Shown here: positions 23,318 to 33,616 of the stretch, in pieces
How positions within the stretch are numbered: the first letter of the stretch is position 1
Layout: each line of letters starts with the position of its first letter
Origin: Hyaloraphidium curvatum
Lineage: Eukaryota; Monoblepharomycota; Hyaloraphidiomycetes; Hyaloraphidiales; Hyaloraphidiaceae
DNA: 64,000 nt
Assembly: GCA_025558095.1 (NCBI GenBank)
Contig: JAIVFI010000014.1
Coordinates: 682,001 to 746,000, forward strand
Reading direction: 5' to 3'
Notes under the pieces: generated by a model
Database searches by the model: none
Told to the model about the DNA's origin: nothing
The model's input: the letters and a program-made list of their open reading frames with translations, nothing else
Translations under genes and position numbers: made by a program

Positions 23318-24050
23318 TCATCGGCAGCACCTCCTCGTCGTCGAGCACCAGTTCCAGAAGCACCACGACGGCCTGCTCACGATGCAGTTCTGCCAGGTGC
23401 ACGTGCATTCGCAGAACTGGTTCTGCGACGGGCAAAAGAACCAGGTCGTCGCGCTGACGGCGTTGTAGTACAAGTTGGCCGTGTTCCGGCACCTGTTCCG
23501 TTCGTTCGCGGGAACCGTGCGGGAGTTGCACACGTTCAACATGTTCGAGTAGAAGCTCCAGTCGCATGAACCCTGGCTGGCACCGCATGTCTCTGTGGTC
23601 GGGCGATTGATTAACCCATGCCCCTGCAGCACAACCACGATGAGAGCGCTCACGGTAGCAAACATCGTGCTGGTTGCAAACGTTCTTGAAATAGTAATCG
23701 GGGGAGAAGCTGCACCCGTTGGTGGTGATCCGCCTCGACGACTGACGACGGCCCCCGCCGCCGCAGCTCCCACAGCTCTCGGCAGCGGCGTTAGCCGCCA
23801 GTGCTGCGGGAACTGCTGCATTGGCCGCCAGTGAAGACCCGTTCCCTGCCTGCGATGGGCCGAAGGGAATGTTGCGGGCCTTGTAGTACGCCAGGGTGTA
23901 GTCGTAAAGCTCCTTCGGAGTCTTCAGGTTGGCCGGGAAGTCGATTGGCGGAAGGGTGGGCATCTTCCAGCCCGCCGGAACGGCAGGGGCCGAAAGGACT
24001 CCACTGGGGAGCAGGGCAATGACGAGGCAGGCCGCGAGGAGGGCGCGCAT
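23318..24050 (-). CDS. Secreted phospholipase A2-like protein, copy 1
   Basis: Two exons (24050-23654, 23592-23318; 61-bp intron) give 223 aa. A signal peptide (LLAACLVIALLPSGVLSA) is followed by a linker and NGCSFSPDYYFK, then CNQHDVCY, the His-Asp catalytic dyad motif of phospholipase A2. The second exon is very Cys-rich (CDWSFY, CRNTANLYYNAV, CECTCTWQNC) and probably disulfide-bonded. PLA2 releases fatty acids from the sn-2 position of phospholipids. The gene is a tandem paralogue of the one at 24415-25119, with the same intron position and a second exon of identical length (275 nt). Confidence 0.75.
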
Positions 24051-24131
24051 GGTTGTTCCGTTGCGGAAGGACGTTCGGTGTCTTCGGTGGCCGAGCGAAA
24101 GATGATGGCCCTCGACGGCCACGACCGCTCT

Positions 24132-24139
24132 GATATATA
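24132..24139 (-). promoter_or_regulatory. TATA-like box upstream of PLA2 copy 1
   Basis: TATATATC on the minus strand, about 82 bp before the start codon; one of few AT runs in this GC-rich window. Confidence 0.45.
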
Positions 24140-24414
24140 TGCGACCATGGCGACTGCGCCGCGTCAGCCTGTGGGGAGGTGCAGTCGGGAGTCGCAGCGC
24201 CCCGAACGCGTGGTAGCGGAGTCGGGAAGTGGCGCAGCTGCACCACAGCGCCCAAGCCCCGAACCCCCGACTGTCGGGCATTGTTATGGAGCGCCAAGAC
24301 AAACTCTACTGAAACTAGCCCGTCGAATGATTGACGTCCCAATGCAGGAGATCCAGGAAGCGGCCTCCTCCTACCCACCGCCGCGCGCAGTCTGTGACCC
24401 GCCCCCCGAAGCCG

Positions 24415-25119
24415 TCACTTGCAGCATCTGCTGCTCGCGGGTGTGCACCAGTTCCAGTAGCACCACCACGGTCTGGAGCCGCAGTTCTGCCAGGTGCACG
24501 AGCATTCGCAGAACTGGTTTTGGGAGGGGCAGAAGAACCACGTCGTGGCACCGACGGCGGAGTAGTACGTGTTGGCGACGTTCCGGCACTCGTTCTTCCG
24601 GCTGGAAGGAACGGTCCTGGAACTGCACACGGTCAGCATTCTCCTGTAGAAGGTCCAGTCGCAGTTGCCTTGGACAACACCGCACGTCTCTAATGGAAGG
24701 GCGGTTGATCAACAACTAAGATAGCAGACCGCGGCCGAAACACGCTCACGGTAGCAAACATCGTGTTGGTTACAGACGCTCTTGAAGTAGTAGTCGGGGG
24801 AGAAGCTGCACCCGTTGGTCGTGATCCGCCTCGAGGACTGCCGGCGGCGGCCCCCGCCGCAACCGCCGCACCCTTCGGCCGCACCATTCGGGCTGATCGA
24901 AGAGCCATTCTTGGCCGGCACAGGGCCGAAGGTGATGTTGCGGGCCCGATAGTAATCGCGGCTGTAGTTGAAGAACTCTTCGGGTGTTTTCAGGCGGGCA
25001 GGGAAGTCGATGGTCGGGAGCGCCGGCAGCTTCCATCCCGGCGGAGTTGGGGACGCTGATAGAGCGCTGCTCGGGATCAGCGCAAGCACGAGGCAGGCGA
25101 AGGCAACGGGGGTGCGCAT
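24415..25119 (-). CDS. Secreted phospholipase A2-like protein, copy 2
   Basis: Two exons (25119-24750, 24689-24415; 60-bp intron) give 214 aa. It has a signal peptide (FACLVLALIPSSALSA), the same SSRRITTNGCSFSPDYYF block, the CNQHDVCY dyad motif and a Cys-rich second exon with conserved Cys and Trp (TTWFFCPSQNQFCEC). It differs from copy 1 mainly in the linker after the signal peptide, which here has a Gly/Cys/Arg-rich run. A tandem duplication with recent sequence exchange in exon 2 is possible. Confidence 0.75.
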
Positions 25120-25173
25120 TGTGTGTTCGATGCGGCGGAAGGATTTTGAGGATCGGAGGGCACGCAGGGTCTC

Positions 25174-25179
25174 CTTATA
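25174..25179 (-). promoter_or_regulatory. TATA-like box upstream of PLA2 copy 2
   Basis: TATAAG on the minus strand, 55-60 bp before the start codon. Confidence 0.45.
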
Positions 25180-25366
25180 CGCAAGAGGTCATAGATCTAG
25201 CGTGACTAATCCGTTTGAAATTCGCTTGACTCATCTGCCTCCGAAACGTCATTGTCGGCCTCGGGGATCTTGAGAAAGCCAATGTTGAGAGAACTCTAAT
25301 CTAGTTCATGCCGCTGCTACAGACACCGACCATCGCGAACTGTAGGGAAAGCCATCACACAACCGA

Positions 25367-26615
25367 CTATCCCGGAAAGAACCTCGTCAGGAACTGCCTG
25401 CCCGCCGCGACCCACCCGCCCAACCCGCTCCCGCCCTCCTCCGGCCGCCCGTACGAGCTCCCCGACGACGACGACGTCCCGACTGAGCTCCCAGACCCCG
25501 CCGACCCCGGGTCCTCGTCCTCCCTTCCGACCGGCACGATCTGCACCCCGTCGATCCACACGTGCGACTTCCAGTGCCCCGTGTGGCTCCACGCGCGCAC
25601 CTCGATCCCGGCGTAGCGCCGCGACCCCTCCCACGCTTCCGAATTCGACGGCACCCGCAGCGTGCCGACGTGCAGCGCGCGCCACACCGGCCCGCCGGGC
25701 TCCATCCGCATCCCGTACAGGCGCGAGCGCGGCGCGGGCGCCTTTAGCCGCGAGATGGTGGGCGGGTCCAGGACCACCGAGATCTCCTGCTCTGTGGCCG
25801 CGCCGGGGAGCTCGTCCCGCGGCTCGGAGGGGTCCACGGCGCGGGCGGTGAAGCGCAGGCCGTCCAGGGCGCCCGAGGGCGCGTTGAAGCCTAGGGCGAT
25901 CCGCCAGGTGACGCTGTACTCGCGGTTCGTGGGGATCGAGGGGACCGTGGCGCCGACGTCGAACCAGCACACGGCATTGAGGTAGGCGACTCGGTCGCTT
26001 CGGCTGTGGGGTTGAGGTGCGTCAGCTACCCAACGGCAGTCGTCCAGCGCCCCTTGACCCACCTGTCTTCGGCCTCCACCATCCTCCAGTAGTGCCCGTT
26101 CATGTGCGCAATATCCATGTTCTCGGCCGAGAAGAACGGGTCGGCTGCCGGCAAGAGCGGGTCAGAACAGGGTCGCACTGCCACGCCATCGCAGACCCAC
26201 AGAGGTCCCTGTAGACGCGCTTCCACACCGGTCCCTGCTCCTCCTCGCCCTCTTCTCCCTCCTCAGCACCATCGCCGGGCTCGTCCTCGTCGGGATAGTA
26301 CTCCGTCTTGTAACCTTCCGCCCGCTGCTGTAGGACCACCATTGGCTCCGGCCGCGCCCTTTGCCCGACGGGCCCACCTTGCCGAACCGGAGCACCGCCA
26401 GCCGATGCCACACATAGCTCTCGTCCACCAGCGGTTCCAGCGCGCCGCACGTCTTCGGGTTGGGCGGGGAGGGTCACTCTTGCGCGCGAGCGGAGTTGCG
26501 CTTCCGGCCTCACCAGCGACAGCCGGACGAGCTCGCGCGGCTCGAGCTCGACGGCGATGCGGTGGAGGAGCTCCGTCGGGAGCGTGGAGAGGGTGGGAGG
26601 CGGGGGGAGGTCCAT
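25367..26615 (-). CDS. F-box protein with PP2-like C-terminal domain
   Basis: Five exons (26615-26514, 26452-26378, 26327-26201, 26144-26030, 25997-25367) give 349 aa. An N-terminal F-box (LPTELLHRIAVELEPRELVRLSL, then TCGALEPLVDE) is followed by an acidic insert and WVKGRWTTAVG. A region with NAVCWFDV, REYSVTWRI and HWKSHVWIDGVQIVP matches the phloem-protein-2-like (PP2) sugar-binding fold linked to F-boxes. Such proteins are SCF ubiquitin-ligase substrate adaptors, with PP2 binding glycans. The tail is Ser/Gly-rich. The last intron as drawn is only 32 nt, which is unusually short and needs transcript support. Confidence 0.75.
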
Positions 26616-27119
26616 CTTTGCCGGCGCGGGAGGCGGATCAGCAGCGGCGAGTCGGTGGATCGACGTGTTTTACAGACGACGTGGCGGAGTCCAGCGGCCG
26701 TGACGCAGGTTTCCGACACGGACAGCGGGTGATCAGCTAGTTTCCAGCCGAATTGTCCCCCTCCAGCTCGTCTTCATGATACCTTCATCCGCGGCTCTGC
26801 CTGGATTCAGCTTGAGCAGGTCAACTTCGAGCCGGCGCGGATCTCTGCGGCGACGCACGAACTCGCCTCTGGCCCCAAATGGATGCGGATCAGCCTGCTT
26901 GATCGGAAGTCACTTCCGCAGCACGGGTCGCACGCAAAGAGGGAATCGTCCGCCTCACATCCATGACAATTCGAGGACCTGTTGGGGACTTCGGATCCAG
27001 GCCTGGCCCAGGATCCTCGGGCCGAGGGTCTAGCGAGCTCAGAAGTCGGGGCCCACCCCGGCCCGAACGAAAACCCCCAGGAAACCTTCCATCATCCAAC
27101 GAGTCTGCCAGAAAACGCG
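26616..27119. other. Intergenic, 504 bp, between divergent genes
   Basis: Separates the F-box gene and the secreted Cys-rich gene, which diverge. No gene is seen. Confidence 0.5.
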
Positions 27120-27847
27120 ATGCGCACCGCCGTCATCCTCGTCCTTTTCGCGCTCGTGGCGTCCGCCGCCGCCTCGTGGGCCCCGATCTTGCCCTGCCTC
27201 TGCCTTCCGCGGCGCTAACTCCCGTCGCGTCGTCGGCGCCACCTTTCGCCGCAGGCCCGCCCCCGTCGCGCTGCACGCCGTGTTCAAGCGCACCTGCGCG
27301 GATTGCGACGTAACCACATTCTGGTATCCGAAAGGCGCTCCCCGCGTCCCCACCTCGGCAGCTGATCACCGCCCCCCCACGCGCAGCGAGTTCGGGTACC
27401 CCGGCGCTCCCGAGGACCACGTCGCCTGCGTCGGCGCGACCGCCGCCCGCGCCTCCCTCTACAAGCGCTACGCGGTCGAGTGCAACCAGGGCGAGACAAA
27501 CTGCGGTACCTACTGCGTGCTGGACCTCAACACCGAGTCCAACGACTGCGGCTCCTGCGGGAACCGTAAGCCGGCATCTGCGCTGCCTTGTAACGCCGCC
27601 GACCGATCCGCATCCCAGAGTGCACCAACGGCAAGCTCTGCGTCGGCGGGACCTGCAAATGCATTGAAGGGGAACAGCTCTGTAGCGGTTACTGCAAGGA
27701 CACCAGCAGCGACAGCAGCCATTGCGGGACATGCGGGCACGGTCGGTCTGCGCGGCCGGCAGGCGAGGTGTTCGGTCGCTGACGATCGCCGCCGCAGTTT
27801 GCGCGACCGGCTACTACTGCTCGAACGGAGGATGCGTCCAGGAATAG
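27120..27847 (+). CDS. Secreted Cys-rich protein with Stig1-like repeats
   Basis: Five exons (27120-27175, 27255-27323, 27387-27565, 27619-27741, 27798-27847) give 158 aa. A signal peptide (VILVLFALVASAAAS) precedes a short module, CADCDVTTFCEFGYPGAP then HVAC and YKRYAVEC. Two Cys-rich repeats follow, of the form NDCGSCGNQC...CVGGTCKC and SSHCGTCGHVC...C, as in Stig1-type extracellular proteins. The first module is shared with the gene at 32763 with an intron at the same codon and phase. Function unknown; an extracellular role is inferred. Confidence 0.7.
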
Positions 27848-28030
27848 ATCCCATTGTCTGAGGACGGCCGCTTCCTTTGAGTGCGGAACGACCAAGTAAA
27901 GGGAGGAACACTTCAGTGTACGAGCTGCATGCGAGCACGTGCGTTGACGATGAGCTTCAGATCTTGCTCTCCCCGCCCGATACCCCGTAGACTCAGTTCC
28001 ACGCCGCCAGCTCCTCCGTTCCACAGGTCC

Positions 28031-28906
28031 CTACAGAGGCACTCCCCCCGCGGGCAGCGGTATGAACTCCGTCTCGCCAGGGACGGGATCGAACCGCCCC
28101 TGCGCCCAGTCGTCTGCGGCCTTGATGATCCGCTCGCGCCGGGACGAAACGAAGTTCCACCAAAGGAACCGGTGGCCCAGCGGGGCTCCGCCGACCAGTA
28201 CCGCGCGCGCGTCCCCGTCGACGGCAGACAGCGTGGGCGAGGAGCCGGGGGCGAGGACGAACATGGAGAAGGGGGGGATCTCCTTGCCGTCGATTGCTGC
28301 TTTCCCTTGCACGACGTAGACCGCGCGCTCCTCGGCTTGGGGGAGCGTGATACCTTGTCCGTCCGGCAGCGCCATGTCGAGGTAGATGATGGGCGAGCGA
28401 ACGGGCACCGGCGACGTTTCGCCGAACGCGCTGCCGAGAAGCACCCGCACCGTGGCACCGCCGACCTTGACTTCGGGCAACGCGCCCGCGGGGGCATGAT
28501 GGAACGACGGCGCCTCCTCCTCCGCCTCGTCCGGCAGCCCGACCCACAGCTGCAGACCGTGGCTGCGGCGGCCGTCGACGCCCTTCAAATCCTCGGGCGT
28601 GCGCTCCGAGTGCACCACGCCGCGCCCGGAGATCATCCAGTTGATTGCGCCCGGCTCGACGCGCTGCACGGCGCCGGTCGAGTCGCGGTGCATCATGGCG
28701 CCCTCATAGACGTAGGTCACCGTGGCGAGCCCGATGTGCGGGTGCGGCCGCACGTCGTGGTTGTCGCCGGGCGCGGCTTCGACGGGGCCGAAGTGATCGA
28801 AAAAGACGTACGGACCCACGGCCTTGCGCGATACGGATGGCAGCAGGCGGCGCACGGTGAAGCCGCCGCCGAGGTCCTTCAGCACAGGCGAGAGGAGCTC
28901 CGCCAT
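28031..28906 (-). CDS. PIR: Pirin family protein
   Basis: Intronless, 291 aa, near the usual 290. The bicupin signatures are clear: VGPYVFFDHFGP, then RPHPHIGLATVTYVYEG with the metal-binding His residues, INWMISGRGVVHSER, and GLQLWVGLP. The C-terminal cupin ends with FLWWNFVSSR. Pirins are iron-binding; some act as quercetin dioxygenases or as redox-sensitive transcription cofactors. The start is the ATG directly before the conserved region; an upstream GTG is not used. Confidence 0.92.
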   Translation of the reverse strand: MAELLSPVLKDLGGGFTVRRLLPSVSRKAVGPYVFFDHFGPVEAAPGDNHDVRPHPHIGLATVTYVYEGAMMHRDSTGAVQRVEPGAINWMISGRGVVHSERTPEDLKGVDGRRSHGLQLWVGLPDEAEEEAPSFHHAPAGALPEVKVGGATVRVLLGSAFGETSPVPVRSPIIYLDMALPDGQGITLPQAEERAVYVVQGKAAIDGKEIPPFSMFVLAPGSSPTLSAVDGDARAVLVGGAPLGHRFLWWNFVSSRRERIIKAADDWAQGRFDPVPGETEFIPLPAGGVPL

Positions 28907-29247
28907 CGGATCGCCGCGGATCTGCTTTGGCGGACTATTTTCGGCGCGTGCGGTCGACCCCACGATGCTGTGGGAGACGTTCTGTGCGATGGGAGTGGGT
29001 GGCGCACCGAGCAGGCGGCGCTCGCCAAAGTTTGGACCCGTTTGAAAGCCGGCCGCGGCTCTCCCATATCACCGACTCCTCCTTCTCCTTCAGCGCCAAT
29101 CTGATAGTGATTGCTTTCGATACATTGGGCGCCATCTCGGAGAGCTTCTCGCGCTGGATTGCCAGCTCGATCACGGCAACCGATGGTCGGCAGGGTGGAC
29201 AATCGTCACCCTTCACCTGGGCAGTCTTCCATAGTTTCGTTTGGCGA
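28907..29247. other. Intergenic, 341 bp
   Basis: Between pirin and the DusA-like gene, both on the minus strand. No further gene is seen. Confidence 0.5.
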
Positions 29248-30480
29248 TCAGCCCGCGTACACCTTGACCACGTCGGGCCGAGCTAGATCCTCCATCACGC
29301 CGTCCATCACCCTCCCGCGGCCTTCCTTCCGGGGTGCTGTGGCGGCGGAGCAATCGTCCGGCTCCTCATCGACGACGTCCATCTCCCAGTACCTGTCCAC
29401 GTGGCCCCACTCCGCAAACGGCGGCGTCTCGGCGATGGGCGCTTCGGCCAGCTTGAGCACCTCCGGGTCCGAGCGCAGGTACGAAAACAGGGAATCGAAG
29501 GGCCGCTCGGCGCCCCGCGCACCGTTGACGACCTCTTTGTAGCGCTTGCTGAAGAACGTGTGGGAAAAGAGGTGGAACACGGGCTCGAGGACGGCGTTGG
29601 CGACCCGCTTCCTGCGCTGCGGGTCGGCGGCGGCGATATCCGGTGCGAAGCGGGCCGCGTAGCCTTCCAGCACGCCCATCCGCGACGGTTCCTCGGCGGG
29701 AGGGTCGTCGAAAAAGAGGCGGTCCACGCCGGCGAGGAAGATCGGGCTGCGCCAGAGCGCGCGGCCGACCATGACTCCCGACAGGCGCGGATTCCGGGCG
29801 AGGTGGGTCCGCGCGTCCTCCAGGGTGGAGATGCCGCCGTTGAGCTCAAAGTCAATGGATGGAAAGTCGTCGATCAGGCGGTCGACGACGGCGTAGTCCA
29901 GCGGGGGCACGGTGCGGTTCTGCCTCGCGCTGAGGCCGTCCAACCACCCCTTCCGGGCGTGAACGATGACTCTCCGCGCCCCAGCATCCACGACGCCCTG
30001 CACGAACTCGACCAGGTGCTCGTACGAGTCCCTGTCGTCCACGCCCGTGCGGCACTTGACCGTCACCGGCAGCCCCGTCACCTCGCACGCCGCCCTGACG
30101 ATCCCTGCCGCCTCGCCGGGCCGCTTCATCAGCGACAGGCCATGGGCGCCCGAGGTGGCCGATTTGGCGGGGCAGCCGCAGTTCAGGTTGATCTCGCCGA
30201 AGCCGTGGCGTGGGTCGCGGGCCGAGAACTCGTCCACGGTCCGGCAGGCCGCGCGCATGCGGTCCGCGGAGCTCGAGCCGATTTGGAGCACCACGGGGCC
30301 GTCGGCGCCGGCGTCCAGAAGCTCCGAGACGGTCCTTTCCTTGCCGAAGGCGAGCACGCCGTCGACGGTCATTTCGCTGTAGAGGGTGGCGTGCCGCGAG
30401 AGCTGCCGGGACAGGAACCGGTGCTCGCGCGTGGTCACGCCGACCATCGGCGCCACGGAGAAGCGCGGCGCGGCGGCCAT
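29248..30480 (-). CDS. dusA: DusA-like tRNA-dihydrouridine synthase
   Basis: Intronless, 410 aa. FMN enzyme signatures run in order: FSVAPMVGVTTREHR, LQIGSS, INLNCGCPAKSATSG with the catalytic Cys, SLMKRPG, VTVKCRTGVDD, VIVHARKGWLDGLS, ELNGGI and MVGRALWRSP. This is the DusA (tRNA U20/U20a) subfamily of bacteria and plant or algal lineages rather than the Dus1-4 types usual in fungi. Compared with bacterial DusA it carries about 70 extra C-terminal residues, Asp/Glu-rich. Lack of introns in an intron-rich neighbourhood fits transfer or a retained organellar-type gene, but is not proof. Confidence 0.88.
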   Translation of the reverse strand: MAAAPRFSVAPMVGVTTREHRFLSRQLSRHATLYSEMTVDGVLAFGKERTVSELLDAGADGPVVLQIGSSSADRMRAACRTVDEFSARDPRHGFGEINLNCGCPAKSATSGAHGLSLMKRPGEAAGIVRAACEVTGLPVTVKCRTGVDDRDSYEHLVEFVQGVVDAGARRVIVHARKGWLDGLSARQNRTVPPLDYAVVDRLIDDFPSIDFELNGGISTLEDARTHLARNPRLSGVMVGRALWRSPIFLAGVDRLFFDDPPAEEPSRMGVLEGYAARFAPDIAAADPQRRKRVANAVLEPVFHLFSHTFFSKRYKEVVNGARGAERPFDSLFSYLRSDPEVLKLAEAPIAETPPFAEWGHVDRYWEMDVVDEEPDDCSAATAPRKEGRGRVMDGVMEDLARPDVVKVYAG

Positions 30481-30741
30481 GCCGGGAGGCGCCGAAGCTG
30501 TTTGTTGTCGATTGTTTGACCCCGCCTGGACAAGGCGATGTGCCCATAGAAGCAAGACTATGCCGAACATCCACGGTCTGACAGCAACGAGAGCATCTAA
30601 TGTCTTGCTTTCGGGGCCGTATTGACTGCCAGGAGAGCGTACTTGGGCTTCGGGACAACACGTGACGGCCTTGTCGGCAGGCGGCCCGACCAATCCCGCC
30701 GAGCTCCGCAAACCACCCCTTCCCCCACAACGACCGCGGTC

Positions 30742-31874
30742 ATGGGTGATGGAGTGGACCAAATCAACGGCCTGGCGGTGCCCTCGCTGTTTGATGTCGC
30801 CGGCAAAGTCGTCGTCGGTGGGCCTACGGCGCCTGAAGCGATGTCGGCGACGTGCTGACCTGGTCTCCTTCGTTCCTACTCGTGGACCACCTTTCCTTCG
30901 CCAGTCACCGGGTAGGCGCAAAGACCACGTCCGTGTCGTTGGCTTAGTTGACCATTCCTTCACTCCCCCGTCGCCGATATCGTCTTTGTCGCGTCGGACC
31001 TCCCTGGCCTCTATCAGCGGCTCCCGCGGCATCGGCCTCATGATCGCCTCGGGCTTCGTCGCCAACGGCGCCGAGGTCTACATCACCGCCCGCTCCGCGG
31101 GCGACTGCGACGCCGCCGCGGCGCAGCTCAACAAGCTCGGGCCGGGCAAGTGCGCGTCGATCCCCGCGGACCTGAGCAAGGAGTCCGAGTGCAAGCGGTT
31201 CACGGAGGAGGTCAAGAAGAGGGCCGGGCGGTGCGATGTGCTCATTTGCAACGCGGGGGCGAACTGGGCGGCCAACTTGGACACCTTCCCCATGGACGCC
31301 TGGGACAAGGTGCTCGCGGCCTTCACCTCTTGCTCTTTCGCCTCACTGAACTGTCTTCCTCCATCCCAGGTCCAAAACCTCAACCTCCGCTCCGTCTTCC
31401 ACCTCACCCAGCTCTTCATCCCCCTCCTCCTCGTCCGCGGCACCCCGTCCTCCCCCTCCCGCGTGATCAACATCGGCTCCATCGACGGCCTGACCTCCCC
31501 CTCCCTCGAGACCTTTGCCTACTCCTCTTCCAAGGCCGCGCTGCACCACCTCACGCACCACCTCGCCGCGCACCTCGGGCCGAGGGGGATCACGATCAAC
31601 GCGGTCGCGCCGGGGCCGTTCCAGAGCAAGATGATGAAGGCGACGCTGGAGAGGATGGGGGACCAGATCGCAAAGAGGGCGCCGATGAAGAGGATCGGGA
31701 GGCCGGGGGACATGGCGGGCGTGTGCCTGTTCCTGGCCAGCGAGGCGGGGTCCTACGTGGTGGGCACCATCGGTAGCTGGTTGATTGCCGGGTTCGCTGA
31801 CCGCCGGCTTTGCTCCGCAGAACGGCGTCGTGCTGCCCGTCGACGGCGGCATCTGCATCTCCGCAAACCTCTAG
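30742..31874 (+). CDS. Short-chain dehydrogenase with a 7-nt microexon
   Basis: Five exons (30742-30817, 30905-30911, 31018-31309, 31370-31759, 31821-31874) give 272 aa. The NAD(P) motif VTGGSRGIG appears only if the 7-nt exon TCACCGG is spliced between two introns. Then follow CNAG (ICNAGAN), the catalytic Ser in INIGSIDG, YSSSK, and the C-terminal NGVVLPVDGG, again rebuilt across an intron. Size and motifs fit a classical 250-280 aa SDR, closest in look to the Gox2253/RhlG-like group. Substrate unknown. Confidence 0.85.
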
Positions 31875-31977
31875 ACGACTAGATTCCAGAGCTGCTTTGC
31901 CTGATTGCCGTACATTACCAAGATTGGAATACAAGGCAGCGCAAAATCCCATCGTTCCTTTATCCTCCTCCTCGCCA

Positions 31978-32584
31978 TCAAGAGCCCAGGTCCTCAAATC
32001 CGCCTTGCAGCCGATGATTCCACGGAATCACACCATCAGGTGCCGCCGAGACGAGGTATCGAAACCGCCCGACGCGGTACATTCTCATCTCATTATCGCG
32101 GCGGAAGCGGAGCAGCATGTCCCACATCCCCGTCACGTTGTTCGGGTAATCGTACTCGTAGGGCGGCCAGAGGCCGTCGTCGCGCAGGCGGTCCAGCATC
32201 GCGGGAGCATCCCAGAAGGTGTCCTGGTCGGCGTCCAGCACCCTCTCTACGGCGCGGCAGATGTTGCGTGGGGACCGCTGCGACCGGGCGCGGTGGGCCT
32301 CCCGCTCGGCGGCCTCCTGCAGGCGCTGGCGCTCGGCTTCGGCCTCGCGTTCCGCGCCGCCGTTCCTCGGCCCTCTCCCTGCGGCGCCGCTCCTCGCGCT
32401 CGCGCTCGCGCTCCGCCTCTTCCTCGGCGTACTTGCCCCGCGCCCACTCCAGAGGCCCACGCAGGGATTCGAGCTGGGCGGTCAGAAGTGCAGTCAGAGG
32501 TGAATTGATTGGAGTGAGTGCCACGTCTGCTTCTTCATCCCAAACAATAGAAGAGCATCCGTTCAGTCTTCGTCCATGCAACAA
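31978..32584 (-). pseudogene. Frameshifted or mis-assembled coiled-coil gene
   Basis: The upstream frame (about 32584-32360) encodes a Glu/Arg helix (YAEEEAEREREREERRRR). The same kind of helix continues in a different frame (EREAEAERQRLQEAAERE) from about 32365 down to the stop at 31978, which includes NICRAVERVLDADQDTFW and PPYEYDYPNNVTGMWDML. No GT-AG intron fits at the switch point in a GC-rich repeat, so a one-base indel is likely. No ATG starts the upstream frame, so a 5' exon may be missing. The family is not recognised. Confidence 0.4.
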
Positions 32585-32762
32585 GCTCGATCGTTATCCT
32601 TTGATCGCCAGCTCGATGGGTGGGATTCCCCCGCCACCCCGGCCGAGGGCTGGTGGGGCTGGTGCACATCCCCTCGGACCGAAGACCAGACACTTATGGC
32701 CCTTTCTCCTCAACGATCCCTAAAAAAACATTCCGCCAAACCGCACACCGCACACGCACGTC

Positions 32763-33381
32763 ATGCCCGCTGCCCGCTCGTTCCTGCTCCTCGCGCTCGC
32801 TGCGTTGCTCCTCGTGAGCACGCCGACCTCGGCCATGTTGGAGGAGCGAGCAGGCGTGTGCTTGGCGGAGGCTGACTGCCACCGACCCCGCCAGGCCGAC
32901 CAAAGACAGTTCCCACGTCCTGTTTGCCAGGAGCTGCGCCGAGTGCGCCGAGAACTCCTTCTGGTACGAAAGCTCTCCTCCCTTCGGCCCCTGGCCGCCT
33001 TCCTGATCGCCCCGCACCTTCAGCGAATTCGGCTACCCTGATGCCCCGGCCTCCCACGTCGCCTGCGTCACCTACACCGTGTCGTCGCCCCACTCTCTGT
33101 ACCGCCGCTACGAATACACGGGTTCTTACGTCAACTGCATCACCTCCCGGACCTGCTGCGGCGCGGCCGGCTACGTCACCGGCGACGCCTTCTTGAACGC
33201 CGGAAACGCCGCGGAGTGCAAGGCCGCCTGCAACGCGGACCCCCAGTGCAAGGTGTACGACTTCTTCGAGGGTTCGTGCAGCGGCTACACCAAGTGCAAC
33301 ACCTATGACGGAGAGAACCTGCACACCGGGGCGGTGTTCCAAGCCCAGGACAGCTCATACTGCCCGACCAGCGCGTGCTAG
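32763..33381 (+). CDS. Secreted Cys-rich protein with PAN/Apple-like module
   Basis: Three exons (32763-32857, 32910-32963, 33024-33381) give 168 aa. A signal peptide (FLLLALAALLLVSTPTSA) leads to the module CAECAENSFCEFGYPDAP, then HVAC and YRRYEYTG, also found in the gene at 27120. The C-terminal part, AAECKAACNADPQCKVYDF then GSCSGYTKC, resembles a PAN/Apple domain, which binds proteins or carbohydrates outside the cell. The paired use of one N-terminal module with two different C-terminal modules is no known family that I recognise. Confidence 0.7.
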
Positions 33382-33616
33382 GCCCGCGATGAATAAGGGA
33401 AATCCGGTGGGTGAGCTCGATAACAGCGCACCGACGTCGCTCACTCTGGTCAGGGTAGTGCTTCGAGTCGCAGCAGTTCCGCTATATTGAGATGTACATC
33501 CTAGAGCCCAAATCCACGCCGCCGTTTGTTAAAGTTTCGCCTTGCGGCTCGCGTTGAGGATCTTCCAGTCCGCTGCCCGTATCGCTTCCCAGGCAGAAGC
33601 CGGTACGCACCGTCCG

